This document shows positions 18,093-27,744 of a DNA stretch of 64,000 nucleotides, piece after piece. Numbering within the stretch: the first letter of the stretch is position 1; each line of letters begins with the position of its first letter. Source of the DNA: Methylomonas sp. 11b (GTDB lineage Bacteria; Pseudomonadota; Gammaproteobacteria; Methylococcales; Methylomonadaceae); assembly GCF_000515215.1 (NCBI RefSeq), contig NZ_KI911557.1, positions 2,661,741-2,725,740 of the forward strand, given 5' to 3'. The notes beneath the pieces were generated by a model that did no database searches, was not told the DNA's origin, and worked only from the letters and a program-made list of their open reading frames with translations. The translations under genes and the position numbers were made by a program.

Positions 18093-18168
18093 TGGTGCCG
18101 GCAATAGGAATCGAACCTACGACCTTCGCGTTACGAGTGCGCTGCTCTACCTGCTGAGCTATGCCGGC
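18093..18168 (-). tRNA. tRNA-Thr (anticodon CGT)
   Basis: A 76-nt cloverleaf. Acceptor GCCGGCA (complement of 18162-18168) pairs with TGCCGGC, followed by A and an encoded CCA. The anticodon loop is CTCGTAA, giving CGT. The stem GCGCA/CGCGA has an A-C opposition at 31-39 next to the loop, where E. coli has A-T. It starts 10 bp after the hisI stop on the same strand, so it may be transcribed with the his genes. The plus-strand frame crossing it is spurious. Confidence 0.95.
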
Positions 18169-18178
18169 GTATGATTAT

Positions 18179-18565
18179 CTATTTGTAGATGGCTTTGGGG
18201 TCTTTCAGCACAGGCTCGGTGGTGTGCCATTCGCCGTCTGCCAGGCTACGAAAAAAACAGCTTTCCCGGCCGGTATGGCAGGCGATACCGCCTTCCTGCT
18301 CAATTTTAAGCAATATTACGTCGGCATCACAATCCAATTGTATATCGATAACCTTTTGCCGATGACCGGACTCTTCGCCCTTGCGCCACAAGCGATTACG
18401 CGAACGAGACCAATATACCGCATAACCTTCGGCAACCGTTAAGGCCAGTGACTCGCGATTCATCCAGGCAAACATTACCACGCGGCCGCTATCGTGCAGT
18501 TGCGCGATGACCGGCACCAAGCCGTCTGCGGTCCACTGGATTTCTTCCAGCCATGCCGCGCTCAT
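18179..18565 (-). CDS. hisI: Phosphoribosyl-AMP cyclohydrolase
   Basis: A 128-residue enzyme opening the adenine ring of PR-AMP in histidine synthesis (step 3). The PRA-CH fold shows [12 protein letters not shown], the Mg/Zn region [11 protein letters not shown] and the zinc cysteines in [11 protein letters not shown]. It is monofunctional: no PR-ATP pyrophosphohydrolase (HisE) domain is fused. The start overlaps the end of hisF by four bases (ATGA). Last protein gene of the his run, immediately before tRNA-Thr. Confidence 0.97.
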   Translation of the reverse strand: MSAAWLEEIQWTADGLVPVIAQLHDSGRVVMFAWMNRESLALTVAEGYAVYWSRSRNRLWRKGEESGHRQKVIDIQLDCDADVILLKIEQEGGIACHTGRESCFFRSLADGEWHTTEPVLKDPKAIYK

Positions 18566-19335
18566 AAACGCACCTCTATGCCTCTGGATTGCATATGTTT
18601 TTTGGCCTGCTCTATCGTATATTCGGCAAAGTGAAAAATGCTGGCGGCCAGCACTGCGTCCGCTTTGCCTTCGATGATGCCGTCAGCTAAATGATCGAGA
18701 TTGCCGACGCCGCCGGAGGCGATGACCGGAATGCTGACCGCTTCGCTGATGGCGCGGGTCAAAGCCAAGTCAAAGCCGGATTTGGTACCATCGCGGTCCA
18801 TACTGGTCAACAAAATTTCGCCGGCCCCGTAGTCTTTCATTCTCACGGCCCATTCGACAGCATTGATACCGGTTGGCTTACGGCCGCCGTGGGTAAAGAT
18901 TTCCCAACGGTCTTCCTCGCCATCGCCACTAACTTTTTTGGCATCGATGGCAACCACGATACATTGCGAGCCGAATTTTTCGGCGGCTTCCTTGACGAAT
19001 TCCGGTCTAAACACTGCGGCGCTGTTGATACCCACTTTGTCCGCACCGGCATTGAGCATGCGGCGAATATCCTCCAACACCCGGATGCCGCCGCCCACGG
19101 TCAGCGGAATAAACACTTCGCTGGCCACTTGCTCGACCACATGGACGATGGTGTCGCGGTTGTCGTGGGTAGCTGTGATGTCCAGAAAGGTGATTTCGTC
19201 CGCGCCTTCCCGGTCATAGCGACGGGCAATCTCCACCGGGTCACCAGCATCGCGGATATCGACGAACTTAACGCCTTTAACGACGCGGCCGTTATCGACA
19301 TCCAGGCAGGGAATAATACGTTTGGCTAAGCTCAT
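18562..19335 (-). CDS. hisF: Imidazole glycerol phosphate synthase, cyclase subunit
   Basis: A (beta/alpha)8 barrel of 257 residues. It uses ammonia from HisH to convert PRFAR to imidazole glycerol phosphate and AICAR. The N-terminal signature [18 protein letters not shown] carries catalytic Asp11; the second phosphate-binding region is [13 protein letters not shown]. Length agrees with the family. It overlaps hisI by four bases and follows hisA by 25 bp. Confidence 0.98.
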   Translation of the reverse strand: MSLAKRIIPCLDVDNGRVVKGVKFVDIRDAGDPVEIARRYDREGADEITFLDITATHDNRDTIVHVVEQVASEVFIPLTVGGGIRVLEDIRRMLNAGADKVGINSAAVFRPEFVKEAAEKFGSQCIVVAIDAKKVSGDGEEDRWEIFTHGGRKPTGINAVEWAVRMKDYGAGEILLTSMDRDGTKSGFDLALTRAISEAVSIPVIASGGVGNLDHLADGIIEGKADAVLAASIFHFAEYTIEQAKKHMQSRGIEVRL

Positions 19336-19360
19336 TGTTTACGATTTACCGGCTAATAGC

Positions 19361-20107
19361 TCAGACATCGGCTCCGCCGAAAGACTCGGCGAGCTTTTCC
19401 CCTTCGGCAAAATCCAGCGTACCTTCGTAGATGGCCCGCCCGGTAATAGCGCCCATGATACCTTCGTGCGCTACCTCGCCGAGGGCGCGAATGTCGTCCA
19501 AATTGGTAATGCCGCCGGAGGCGATGACCGGAATATGCACCGAACGCGCCAATTTGGCAGTGGCCTCCACGTTGACGCCTTGCATCATGCCGTCGCGGGA
19601 AATATCGGTGTAGATAATGGCGGCGACGCCGTTGGACTCAAATTTTTGCGCCAGGTCGATCACATCGTGGCGAGACAGTTTCGACCAGCCATCTATCGCT
19701 ACTTTGCCGTCTCTGGCGTCCAGACCGATGATGATGTGGCCGGGAAACTCAATCGACACGTCGCGGACAAAATGCGGTTCGCTGACGGCCTTGGTGCCGA
19801 TAATGACATATTGCACACCGGCCTCTAAATAGGCCTGGATGGTGTCTTCGTCACGGATGCCGCCGCCGATTTGCACCGGCACATCGGGATAAGCCTGGAC
19901 GATGGCGTTAATAACCTGGGCATTTTTCGGTTTACCGGCGAAGGCGCCGTCTAAATCGACTAGGTGCAATCGTTTTGCCCCTGCCTCTACCCAACGCCCG
20001 GCCACAGCCACCGGATCGTCCGAGAATACGGTGTCGTCTTCCATACGACCCTGGCGCAAACGGACACATTTTCCTTCCTTCAAGTCAATTGCGGGTATCA
20101 GCAACAT
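19361..20107 (-). CDS. hisA: ProFAR isomerase
   Basis: The 248-residue barrel performs the Amadori isomerisation of ProFAR to [23 protein letters not shown] carries the catalytic Asp; HLVDLDGAF and [13 protein letters not shown] are family signatures. It lies between hisH (68 bp upstream) and hisF (25 bp downstream). Confidence 0.98.
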   Translation of the reverse strand: MLLIPAIDLKEGKCVRLRQGRMEDDTVFSDDPVAVAGRWVEAGAKRLHLVDLDGAFAGKPKNAQVINAIVQAYPDVPVQIGGGIRDEDTIQAYLEAGVQYVIIGTKAVSEPHFVRDVSIEFPGHIIIGLDARDGKVAIDGWSKLSRHDVIDLAQKFESNGVAAIIYTDISRDGMMQGVNVEATAKLARSVHIPVIASGGITNLDDIRALGEVAHEGIMGAITGRAIYEGTLDFAEGEKLAESFGGADV

Positions 20108-20175
20108 ATTTAAATCTCGACAGTTAAAACACTAAATCTAAAGGTTAGTAAAGCCAACATCTAAGGGTTGGGGAG

Positions 20176-20817
20176 TTACGCGGCTCCATCCCATGCCAGG
20201 AAGTTTTGCAATAGCTGCAATCCTACGGTCTGGCTTTTTTCGGGATGAAATTGCACGGCAAATTTATTATCTTTTGCCAGTGCGCAGGTAAATGCTTGCG
20301 GATAATCGGCCGTTGCAGCACTGTCGCGCGAATCGTCCGGCGCCGCATAATAGCTGTGTACGAAATAAAAGCGGCTATGATCCGGAATATTGTGCCAGAG
20401 CGGATGCGGGTTTTGCTTGACCTGATTCCAGCCCATATGCGGGATTTTCAAAACATTACCCTCGGCATCCAGCATGTGATCGGCAAAACGGCGGGCGTGA
20501 CCGGGGAATATATTCAGACAGGTAATGCCGTCGTTTTCCTCGCTGTCGGTTAGCAAGGCCTGCATACCCAAGCAGATACCCAGAAAAGGTTTGCTTTGCG
20601 CTACTTCACGAATCACATCCGCCAAACCACTCTCGTTCAGGGCCTGCATACAATCGCGTATCGCCCCAACACCGGGAAACACCACGCGATCGGCCGTGCG
20701 GATCACCGAAGCATCGGCTGTTATTTGCACATTTACGCGGCTATCGGCATGTTGAAGCGCTTTGGCAATGGAATGCAGATTTCCCATTCCGTAATCGATA
20801 ACGGCTACTGATGACAT
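20176..20817 (-). CDS. hisH: Imidazole glycerol phosphate synthase, glutaminase subunit
   Basis: A class I glutamine amidotransferase of 213 residues that supplies ammonia to HisF. The nucleophile elbow GICLGMQAL holds the catalytic Cys, and FHPEKS the His-Glu pair. N-terminal [12 protein letters not shown] is typical. It lies in the order hisB-hisH-hisA-hisF-hisI, as in many proteobacteria. Confidence 0.98.
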   Translation of the reverse strand: MSSVAVIDYGMGNLHSIAKALQHADSRVNVQITADASVIRTADRVVFPGVGAIRDCMQALNESGLADVIREVAQSKPFLGICLGMQALLTDSEENDGITCLNIFPGHARRFADHMLDAEGNVLKIPHMGWNQVKQNPHPLWHNIPDHSRFYFVHSYYAAPDDSRDSAATADYPQAFTCALAKDNKFAVQFHPEKSQTVGLQLLQNFLAWDGAA

Positions 20818-20864
20818 AAAACTAGAGATACAAGGTCGGGGTTTCTAGGCGAAAAATGGGGAAA

Positions 20865-21458
20865 TTATAGACTGCCTTTAGTGGAAGGCATGATACCGGC
20901 CATCCGCTCGTCATGGCTGATTGCCATCCGCACGGCCCGGCCGAATGCCTTGAATACGGTTTCGGCAATATGATGAGCATTGCCGCCTTTCAGATTGTCG
21001 ATGTGCAATGTGACGCCGGCATGATTCACAAAGCCCTGGAAAAACTCTTTAAATAAATCCACATCGAAGCTGCCAATAAAGGCGCGCTTGAATTCCACTT
21101 GATAAAACAAGCCGGGACGGCCGGAGAAATCCACCACCACCCGCGATAACGATTCATCCAGCGGGCAATAGGCGTGACCATATCGGTAAATGCCTTTTTT
21201 ATCGCCTAGCGCTTTGGCAAAGGCTTGACCGAGCGTAATGCCAATGTCTTCCACGCTGTGATGGGCATCGATATGTAAGTCACCATGCGACACAACTTCA
21301 ATGTCTATCAATCCGTGTCTGGCTATTTGATCCAGCATGTGATCCAAAAACGGCAAGCCGGTGGTAAACGCGGCCGTGCCGTTGCCGTCGAGATTAATGG
21401 AAACTTTGATCTGGGTTTCGAGCGTATTGCGCTCAACCTGGGCGGTGCGTGGGTTCAT
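20865..21458 (-). CDS. hisB: Imidazoleglycerol-phosphate dehydratase
   Basis: A monofunctional 197-residue dehydratase, without the HisN-like phosphatase domain of the enteric fused enzyme. Mn-binding histidines are visible in [24 protein letters not shown] and [17 protein letters not shown]. First gene of the his run, 49 bp after pepN on the same strand. The start at ATG 21458 gives the conserved N-terminus ([12 protein letters not shown]). Confidence 0.98.
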   Translation of the reverse strand: MNPRTAQVERNTLETQIKVSINLDGNGTAAFTTGLPFLDHMLDQIARHGLIDIEVVSHGDLHIDAHHSVEDIGITLGQAFAKALGDKKGIYRYGHAYCPLDESLSRVVVDFSGRPGLFYQVEFKRAFIGSFDVDLFKEFFQGFVNHAGVTLHIDNLKGGNAHHIAETVFKAFGRAVRMAISHDERMAGIMPSTKGSL

Positions 21459-21507
21459 GCTTGATGCGAATGGCTTATTTCGGCGCTAGTTTACGTGATT
21501 GTGACAA

Positions 21508-24153
21508 CTACGCCAAACTCTTGCTGGCGATCTCATAAACATCCTTGGACAGATGCTCGGTAGCGACGATACGCTGTAATTGCTGTTTCATCAAGCCCTG
21601 CCGGGCTGCGTCATAACGCCGCCATTGCGCCAACCCGGTCACCATCCTGGAGGCGATTTGCGGATTTAGGGTATTCAGCGCCAAGACCTGATCGGCCAGG
21701 AAGCGATAACCCTCGCCGTTTTGGGCATGGAAGTGCAGCGGATTGGCTTGACTGAAAGCGCCGATCAAGGAACGCACGCGGTTAGGCGTCTTCATATCGA
21801 AAGCAGGATGCTTCATCAAGGCCTGCACGGTCGCAAAGGTATTGGGCATGCTACTGGTGGCTTGCAAGGTAAACCATTTGTCGATAACCAGCGCTTCTTG
21901 CCGCCATTGCACATAAAAACTGTCCAAACTTCTGGCCTTGGCCGGATGATTGCTGTTCACAATCGCCGACAAAGCCGCCAATTGATCGGTCATATTCCGG
22001 GCACTGTAGAACTGCTGCTCGGCGATATGATAAACGTCCGCATTTTCCAGTTTGCTCAAATAACTCAAGCAAGCATTTTTCAAACGCCGCCGCCCCACTG
22101 CACCGGCGTCGAAACTGCCGGATTCGTCCCGATGATGTTCCGAGTACAACTGTTTAAACTCGACTTGCAATTGCTCGGCCAGGTTTTTTTTCACAAATTC
22201 GCGGGCTTGATGGATGGCTTCGACATCGATGATAGCCATCTGCCCGGACAAATAACTTTCTTCCGGTAACGCCAACAATAGTGCTTGATAAGACAAATCG
22301 CCGCTGCTATCGGTCAACACGCTACGATAAGCATCGACGATAACCGGTTCCAACTGCAAAGGCCGGCCCAACTCTATTGCGTCGATCAGCTTGAAAATCA
22401 CCTGCACCGCCAATTGCTGACCGGCTTCCCAGCGATTAAAGGTATCGCTGTCGTGCCGCAGCAAAAATGCCAATTCGTCCAGGCTACGCTCCATTTTCAG
22501 CGTAACCGGCGCGGAAAAGCCTCTTAGCAAGGACACGACCGGCTGCTGTGCCAACTTATCAAAGCTAAAGGTTTGCTCCGCTTCCGTGACATTCAAGGTA
22601 ATTTCCGCCTGGCTGGCACCGTTGCAGTGAATCTGCGCAGCCGAACCGTCGGCGGCAAGTAAGCCCAGCTTTACCGGAATATGCAGCGGAGCTTTCACCG
22701 GCTGGTTGGGTGTGGGCGGACAGCTTTGCTGAATGGTCAGATGCAGTTGTTGCGATTCGGCGTTGTATTGCTGACTGACTGTCAACACCGGCGTACCGGC
22801 TTGCGAATACCAAAGACGGAACTGGTTTAATTCCACGCCATTAGCGCCTTCGAGCGCCTTGACAAAATCCTCGCAAGTTACCGCCTGACCGTCATGGCGT
22901 TGAAAATATAAATCACAGCCCTTTCTGAAACCGGCCGCACCCAGCAAGGTGTGCAGCATCCGCACCACTTCCGCGCCTTTTTCATAGACAGTCAGCGTGT
23001 AGAAATTGTTGATTTCGATATAAGCTTCCGGACGAATCGGATGCGCCAGCGGGCCAGCATCCTCTGCAAACTGGCGAGTGCGCAAGGCGTTGACGTCTTC
23101 TATGCGTTTCACGGCTGGCGAGGTGCGATCGCCACTGAATTGCTGGTCGCGGAAGACGGTAAAGCCTTCCTTCAAACTCAACTGAAACCAGTCGCGGCAA
23201 GTTACCCGGTTGCCGGACCAGTTATGGAAATATTCGTGACCGATCACGCCTTCGATATGTTCGTAATCGCTGTCGGTAGCGGTATCCGGCCGAGCCAGCA
23301 CAAACTTGGTGTTGAATACGTTCAGCCCCTTGTTTTCCATCGCGCCCATATTGAAATGGTCGACCGCGACGATCATGTACAAATCTAGGTCGTATTCCAG
23401 ACCGTAGGTTTCTTCATCCCAACGCATCGCGTTTTTCAAGGACTGCATCGCGTGAGCGCATTTGTCGACATTGTGCTGCTCGACAAATATTTCCAGCGCG
23501 ATATTGCGGCCGCTCATCGTAGTAAATTGGTCAGCCACGCATTCCAACTGCCCGGCCACCAAGGCAAATAAGTAACAAGGCTTGGCGAATGGGTCTTCCC
23601 AGCTTACCCAGTGCCGATTGCCATCCAATTCGCCGCTGCCGGTTTTATTGCCGTTGGACAGCAAGACCGGATATTTGCTCTTGTCCCCAATCAAGGTGGT
23701 TTTAAACCGGCTCATCACATCCGGCCGGTCCAAAAACCAGGTGATTTTCCGAAAGCCCTGCGCCTCGCACTGGGTACACAGCATGCTGCTGGATAAATAC
23801 AAACCTTCCAGCGCCGTGTTAGCTTGCGGATTGATGACATTTTCGATGACGATCTGAAACGGCCTATCCTGCGGCACTTCATGCACGACCAAGGCTTCTT
23901 CGCCCAGGACATACTGGCTTTGCTCCAGCAATTGGCCGTCTATCGCGATACTGACCAACTGCAATTCCTCGCCAAGCAAGGTCAATGCGGTACTGCTGTC
24001 CTGGCTTTGCGGATTGCGGCGCAGACTCAAGGTCGAGCGGACCTGCGTGTGTTGCTCGTCCAAATCGAAATTCAGTTCAATCTGTTCGATCAGATATTCG
24101 GGTGGGGTGTAGTCTTTCAGGAAAACCGTTTGCGGGCTTGCATCGCGCATCAT
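21508..24153 (-). CDS. pepN: Aminopeptidase N (M1 family)
   Basis: A cytoplasmic zinc aminopeptidase of 881 residues, the proteobacterial PepN length. The substrate-binding exopeptidase motif GAMENKGLNVF and the zinc motif HEYFHNW with the downstream Glu in SLKEGFTVF are intact. The C-terminal helical domain (from about 560) is present. Two adjacent ATGs give the start; the choice changes one residue. It follows psiE with no gap and precedes hisB by 49 bp, so it probably lies in one long transcript. Confidence 0.97.
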   Translation of the reverse strand: MMRDASPQTVFLKDYTPPEYLIEQIELNFDLDEQHTQVRSTLSLRRNPQSQDSSTALTLLGEELQLVSIAIDGQLLEQSQYVLGEEALVVHEVPQDRPFQIVIENVINPQANTALEGLYLSSSMLCTQCEAQGFRKITWFLDRPDVMSRFKTTLIGDKSKYPVLLSNGNKTGSGELDGNRHWVSWEDPFAKPCYLFALVAGQLECVADQFTTMSGRNIALEIFVEQHNVDKCAHAMQSLKNAMRWDEETYGLEYDLDLYMIVAVDHFNMGAMENKGLNVFNTKFVLARPDTATDSDYEHIEGVIGHEYFHNWSGNRVTCRDWFQLSLKEGFTVFRDQQFSGDRTSPAVKRIEDVNALRTRQFAEDAGPLAHPIRPEAYIEINNFYTLTVYEKGAEVVRMLHTLLGAAGFRKGCDLYFQRHDGQAVTCEDFVKALEGANGVELNQFRLWYSQAGTPVLTVSQQYNAESQQLHLTIQQSCPPTPNQPVKAPLHIPVKLGLLAADGSAAQIHCNGASQAEITLNVTEAEQTFSFDKLAQQPVVSLLRGFSAPVTLKMERSLDELAFLLRHDSDTFNRWEAGQQLAVQVIFKLIDAIELGRPLQLEPVIVDAYRSVLTDSSGDLSYQALLLALPEESYLSGQMAIIDVEAIHQAREFVKKNLAEQLQVEFKQLYSEHHRDESGSFDAGAVGRRRLKNACLSYLSKLENADVYHIAEQQFYSARNMTDQLAALSAIVNSNHPAKARSLDSFYVQWRQEALVIDKWFTLQATSSMPNTFATVQALMKHPAFDMKTPNRVRSLIGAFSQANPLHFHAQNGEGYRFLADQVLALNTLNPQIASRMVTGLAQWRRYDAARQGLMKQQLQRIVATEHLSKDVYEIASKSLA

Positions 24154-24696
24154 TTATCGCTCGTCTTGTTTGACAGGTTGTGGCGGTTTATAGGAAATCA
24201 GCCAGTAAGTAAGGCCCAATGCCACGATGACCGCAGCAATGGCCATAATGTAAGCCGGATCCAAATCCTTGAAATCCAGCATGATGACTTTTCGGGCCAC
24301 GGCCATCAAGGCAGTGGCTATGACCATTTTGATCGGTAGTGTGTCGTGTTTAATGTACAGCGTGATGTTGATAAATATCTCGATCGCGATCAACACTGCC
24401 ATGAACGAACCAAAGATCACCAGTATGTCGGAGACCGTCAGCATCAAAAATGGTGCCGCGACCACTCGCTGAAACATCACGTAGCCCACGTCAGCCACGC
24501 CCCACAAAATCACCAGTACCATCAGTACCGCCAATATTCTGACCGCAAAGTGAATCACCGCGTGCAGGACTTTGAGCATGGCATCTTCCGGAACCGGCGG
24601 CACTTTTACTTCGTGGGTATCGTCACGGCGAGTCGCACCGGGCCGAGTGGATGCCGGTGGCGGCATGGAAGGTCGAACGGGCGGTTTCGTGTCCAT
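24154..24696 (-). CDS. PsiE-like phosphate-starvation-inducible membrane protein
   Basis: A 180-residue inner-membrane protein. A cytoplasmic Pro/Thr-rich N-terminus (about 1-45) is followed by four hydrophobic segments, with the conserved stretch LIAIEIFINITLYIKHD, then KMVIATALMAVARKVI. This is the PsiE family signature. Function in the cell is unknown. The stop touches the pepN start and the start follows DUF423 without a gap, so it is part of a tightly packed moaB-DUF423-psiE-pepN unit. Confidence 0.82.
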   Translation of the reverse strand: MDTKPPVRPSMPPPASTRPGATRRDDTHEVKVPPVPEDAMLKVLHAVIHFAVRILAVLMVLVILWGVADVGYVMFQRVVAAPFLMLTVSDILVIFGSFMAVLIAIEIFINITLYIKHDTLPIKMVIATALMAVARKVIMLDFKDLDPAYIMAIAAVIVALGLTYWLISYKPPQPVKQDER

Positions 24697-25068
24697 CTAC
24701 AGCTCCTGGTTTTTCTGCCAAGCCACATAAGCCAATAAGGCCCATGCCGCTAAAAAGGCCAGGCCGCCAAACGGCGTAATCATGCCCAGCCAACCGATAT
24801 TGAATATCGCCAGTAAGTATAGACTGCCGGAAAACAGCACGATGCCGGCCACCAAACACCAGCCGGCCCAGCGCAATAATTTATGTTCCGGTAACACCGC
24901 AATCAAGGCCAGGATCAATACATGCCACATCTGGTAGCTTACCGCGGTTTTATAAACTTCCAGCAGATGCTCGGATAATAAATGCTTCAAGCCATGCGCA
25001 CCGAATGCACCCATCGCCACGCCAATAAATCCGCCGACGGCGGCCAGAAACAAAAAAGGTGGACGCAT
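24697..25068 (-). CDS. DUF423 membrane protein (YgdD-like)
   Basis: A 123-residue protein with four transmembrane helices and the family signature FIGVAMGAFGAHGLK near the N-terminus, then VLFSGSLYLLAI. Biochemical role unknown. It overlaps the end of moaB and abuts psiE, hence one transcript. Confidence 0.88.
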   Translation of the reverse strand: MRPPFLFLAAVGGFIGVAMGAFGAHGLKHLLSEHLLEVYKTAVSYQMWHVLILALIAVLPEHKLLRWAGWCLVAGIVLFSGSLYLLAIFNIGWLGMITPFGGLAFLAAWALLAYVAWQKNQEL

Positions 25069-25589
25069 TATTTCTCCAACAGGCGCGGCATCAGTTGCAC
25101 CAGATTACACGGCCGAGTGCGGTAATCCAATTGTTCCTTGATCAAGGACTCCCAAGCAGTGCGGCAGGCGCCGGACGAACCGGGCACGCAGAATATGTAC
25201 GTGGCGTTGGCCACACCGGCAATAGCCCGCGATTGCATCGTCGAACTTTTGATGTCTTGATAAGAAATCATCCGAAACACTTCGCCAAAGCCATCCAACA
25301 CCTTATCCAACAATGGCTGAATCGCTTCCGGGGTACCGTCGCGGCCCGTCACACCGGTGCCGCCTGTCGTAATAACCGCATTGACTGCCGGATCGGCGAT
25401 CCAATGACTAACGGCGGCGCGGATTTGATAAATATCGTCGGGAACGATTTTTTTATCGATCAAGTTATGCCCCGCATCGGTCAAACCAGTGACCAAGGTT
25501 TGCCCGGATACGTCGTCCAATTCAGTCCGCGTATCGGATACCGTCAACACGGCGATATTGATCGGAATAAACTCTCGGACTTCGCTCAC
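25068..25589 (-). CDS. moaB: Molybdenum cofactor biosynthesis protein B
   Basis: The 173-residue MogA/MoaB fold would adenylylate molybdopterin or bind it. The signatures TTGGTGVTGRDGTPEA and CVPGSSGACRTAWE match MoaB, and the N-terminal VLTVSDTRT is typical. First gene of the long minus-strand run. Confidence 0.95.
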   Translation of the reverse strand: MSEVREFIPINIAVLTVSDTRTELDDVSGQTLVTGLTDAGHNLIDKKIVPDDIYQIRAAVSHWIADPAVNAVITTGGTGVTGRDGTPEAIQPLLDKVLDGFGEVFRMISYQDIKSSTMQSRAIAGVANATYIFCVPGSSGACRTAWESLIKEQLDYRTRPCNLVQLMPRLLEK

Positions 25590-25743
25590 GGCAGGGCTCC
25601 AGATAAAGGCTACCGCATTCTAAGTAAAGCGCCGCCGGACAAGCAAGCATTGTTTAATTCGCCGGCTGTCATACCGGCTTAACCGATAATGCCGTAAACT
25701 CCAGATATTAACTCTAATTCAGTTAGCTGCCGTCTACTCGATC

Positions 25744-26823
25744 ATGCCTATCCAGATTTCCCGTTACGAAAAAATCGCCAGTCTGGCCGCCTTATGCCTG
25801 CTGCTATTTGCCTGCTATCAGGTATTAAGGCCGTTTATTTTCGATTTGCTATGGGCGGCCATTCTGTGTTTTGTCACCTGGCCGCTGTATTTGCGTTTAC
25901 GCGACTGGAAGCTGACCGCCAACTGGGCAGCCACCGCGATGGTTCTGCCGATAGGCATATTGCTGCTGACGCCGTTCGTAGCCGCCACGCTGACATTTAC
26001 CGAAGATATAAACCACTTGCTGCAATGGCTTAATCAAAGCCGGCATGTGTGGCCAGAGCCTCCGGCTTGGTTGCAATCTTTGCCGGTAGTCGGCGACAAC
26101 GCTGTCGCTGCCTGGCAAAGTGTCGGCGAAGACTCCAGTCGTCTCGTCAATCTGGCCCGGCAATATGCCTTGGGCGCCAGTAGCTGGGTGCTGCAACAGG
26201 GAATCGGTTTAGCCGGCGAACTGATGCATATGGGCCTAGCTATTTTGGTGCTGTTTTTTTTCTATCGCGACGGCGAACACGTAGCCCAACACGTCGTAAT
26301 TGGCGTCGAACGCCTGGCCGGCGAGCGCACCCAACGCATCCTGCACATCGTGCGTTCCAGTCTGCGCGCGGTGGTATACGGCATTCTCGGCACTGCCCTG
26401 GTGCAGGCGCTGGCTTCTATCCTGGGCTTTGTCATCGCCGGCGTACCTTACGCCTTTGTGCTGGGCGTAATCGCGTTTTTTTTGATGATTATTCCCGCGG
26501 CCGGCACGGTGATCTGGCTGCCGATTGCCTTATGGTTGCTGGCGGAAGGCGAGACCGGCTGGGCAATCTTTATCGCGCTGTGGTTTTTGCTGTTCGTCGG
26601 CACTATCGACAACTGGCTGCGGCCGATTCTGATCAGCAGGGAAGTGGAATTGCCGTTTGTGTTGATCGTATTCGGCATTTTCGGCGGCCTGTTGGCCTTC
26701 GGCTTTATCGGTGTATTTATCGGCCCAACCTTACTGGCAACCAGTTATGCCTTGATTCTGGACTGGCTGATCCGTAACGAACACGAGGAACAAAACAATG
26801 AAGCCGGCTTGAATGACAGCTAA
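25744..26823 (+). CDS. AI-2E (TqsA/PerM) family transporter
   Basis: A 359-residue permease with about eight transmembrane helices: two pairs at the N-terminus, a soluble middle segment (about 85-150), then the conserved C-terminal bundle with PAAGTVIWLPIALWLL and GLLAFGFIGVFIGP. The family includes the AI-2 exporter TqsA, but members differ in substrate; a specific cargo should not be assumed. Single gene, divergent from moaB. Confidence 0.88.
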   Translation: MPIQISRYEKIASLAALCLLLFACYQVLRPFIFDLLWAAILCFVTWPLYLRLRDWKLTANWAATAMVLPIGILLLTPFVAATLTFTEDINHLLQWLNQSRHVWPEPPAWLQSLPVVGDNAVAAWQSVGEDSSRLVNLARQYALGASSWVLQQGIGLAGELMHMGLAILVLFFFYRDGEHVAQHVVIGVERLAGERTQRILHIVRSSLRAVVYGILGTALVQALASILGFVIAGVPYAFVLGVIAFFLMIIPAAGTVIWLPIALWLLAEGETGWAIFIALWFLLFVGTIDNWLRPILISREVELPFVLIVFGIFGGLLAFGFIGVFIGPTLLATSYALILDWLIRNEHEEQNNEAGLNDS

Positions 26824-27097
26824 TTTTCCGGCTATTTACCTGCAATACCAACGCTAATTGCAGGCCCCACACTAGACAGAAAAGCGCCAAAGTAAGTTAT
26901 TGCTATCATTGTCGCCAGTTTCCTGGTAGATTCGAAGCCGTGATCGAACCACAGTGAGATTACAAACGACCGACAATGACAGCAAAACTGCAACCTTGCC
27001 CCTCGTACTCCTACCGTCTCCTCTTGTAATTGCCTTCCGGCAGCCCGAAGAAACGTCTTAATTAATTCAGCACTACCCCAGCAAAAATCGAGGCTTT

Positions 27098-27199
27098 ATG
27101 ATTTTACGCACACCGCCACCACCCCGTATCGGCTGGCACTACGACACCTATTTCCTGGCGCAATTGAGCAAAACCAAGAAACAGGCAAAAGCGTCTTAA
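27098..27199 (+). CDS. Small protein with W-x-YD-S/T-YFLAQL motif, copy 2
   Basis: A 33-residue ORF: ATG 27098, TAA 27197-27199, with CGAGG four bases before the start. It begins MILRTPPPPRIGWHYDTYFL and continues AQLSKTKKQAKAS. The core WHYDTYFLAQL parallels WNYDSYFLAQL in the 59-residue protein at 16396-16575, including the Pro-rich stretch before and the Lys/Gln-rich stretch after. Such a match between two separate loci supports real coding. Nothing else is seen in 26824-27325. Confidence 0.55.
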   Translation: MILRTPPPPRIGWHYDTYFLAQLSKTKKQAKAS

Positions 27200-27325
27200 T
27201 ATCCGCTGGTTCGGATACGCTCGCTAAACCTTAGCGACAAATGCTAATTCACCGACGACTGGTCATTTAAACCGAAAGTTTTGTGGCCCGAGGCTTGCTT
27301 CCGAAACTAGCGGAGGATACTAATC

Positions 27326-27691
27326 ATGTCGGTGAAACACCAATTTACCATCTGCCCCACGCAACAACTTCCCGAACTCGGCAAATTTTCGTTTAAGCTG
27401 CTCTATCGAGGCACGCCGCGTAACGCGGTTCTGGTGCGCTTTCAAGGAGAGGTTTACGGCTATCTAAACCAATGCGTGCACATGCCTAAGGCATTGGATT
27501 GTGAGAACAGCAACATTTTCGACGAATCGGGACGCTATTTGCAGTGTTCCATGCACAGCATTTGCTACGACCCAGTCAGCGGCGAGTCTTTAAGCGAAAT
27601 TTGCCTGGGCAAAAAACTGACCGCGCTGAAAGTTAAAGAACAAGACGAATGGATTTACTTAGTGGATAAAAGAGCCGCGATTACCGGTTGA
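27326..27691 (+). CDS. Rieske [2Fe-2S] domain protein
   Basis: A 121-residue soluble protein consisting of a single Rieske domain. The cluster ligands are QCVHMP (Cys-x-His) and QCSMHSICYDP (Cys-x-x-His). No oxygenase or reductase partner lies nearby, so it is an electron-transfer or regulatory Rieske protein of unknown partner. AGGAGG-like GGAGGATAC is positioned ahead of ATG 27326. Confidence 0.9.
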   Translation: MSVKHQFTICPTQQLPELGKFSFKLLYRGTPRNAVLVRFQGEVYGYLNQCVHMPKALDCENSNIFDESGRYLQCSMHSICYDPVSGESLSEICLGKKLTALKVKEQDEWIYLVDKRAAITG

Positions 27692-27702
27692 GGCGTTGGC
27701 CC

Positions 27703-27727
27703 GGGGCGAAACAACCAGCATCGCCCC
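27703..27727. terminator. Possible bidirectional terminator between convergent genes
   Basis: GGGGCGA (27703-27709) and TCGCCCC (27721-27727) form a 7-bp stem with an 11-base loop between the stop of the Rieske gene and the stop of the CBS gene. There is no long T tract, so it is a weak call. Confidence 0.4.
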
Positions 27728-27744
27728 ATTTATATTAGGCCGTT

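Noticed and set aside
17933..18157. Plus-strand frame ending GIEPTTFALRVRCSTC.
   Set aside because: Well-known artefact from reading across the complement of a tRNA gene.
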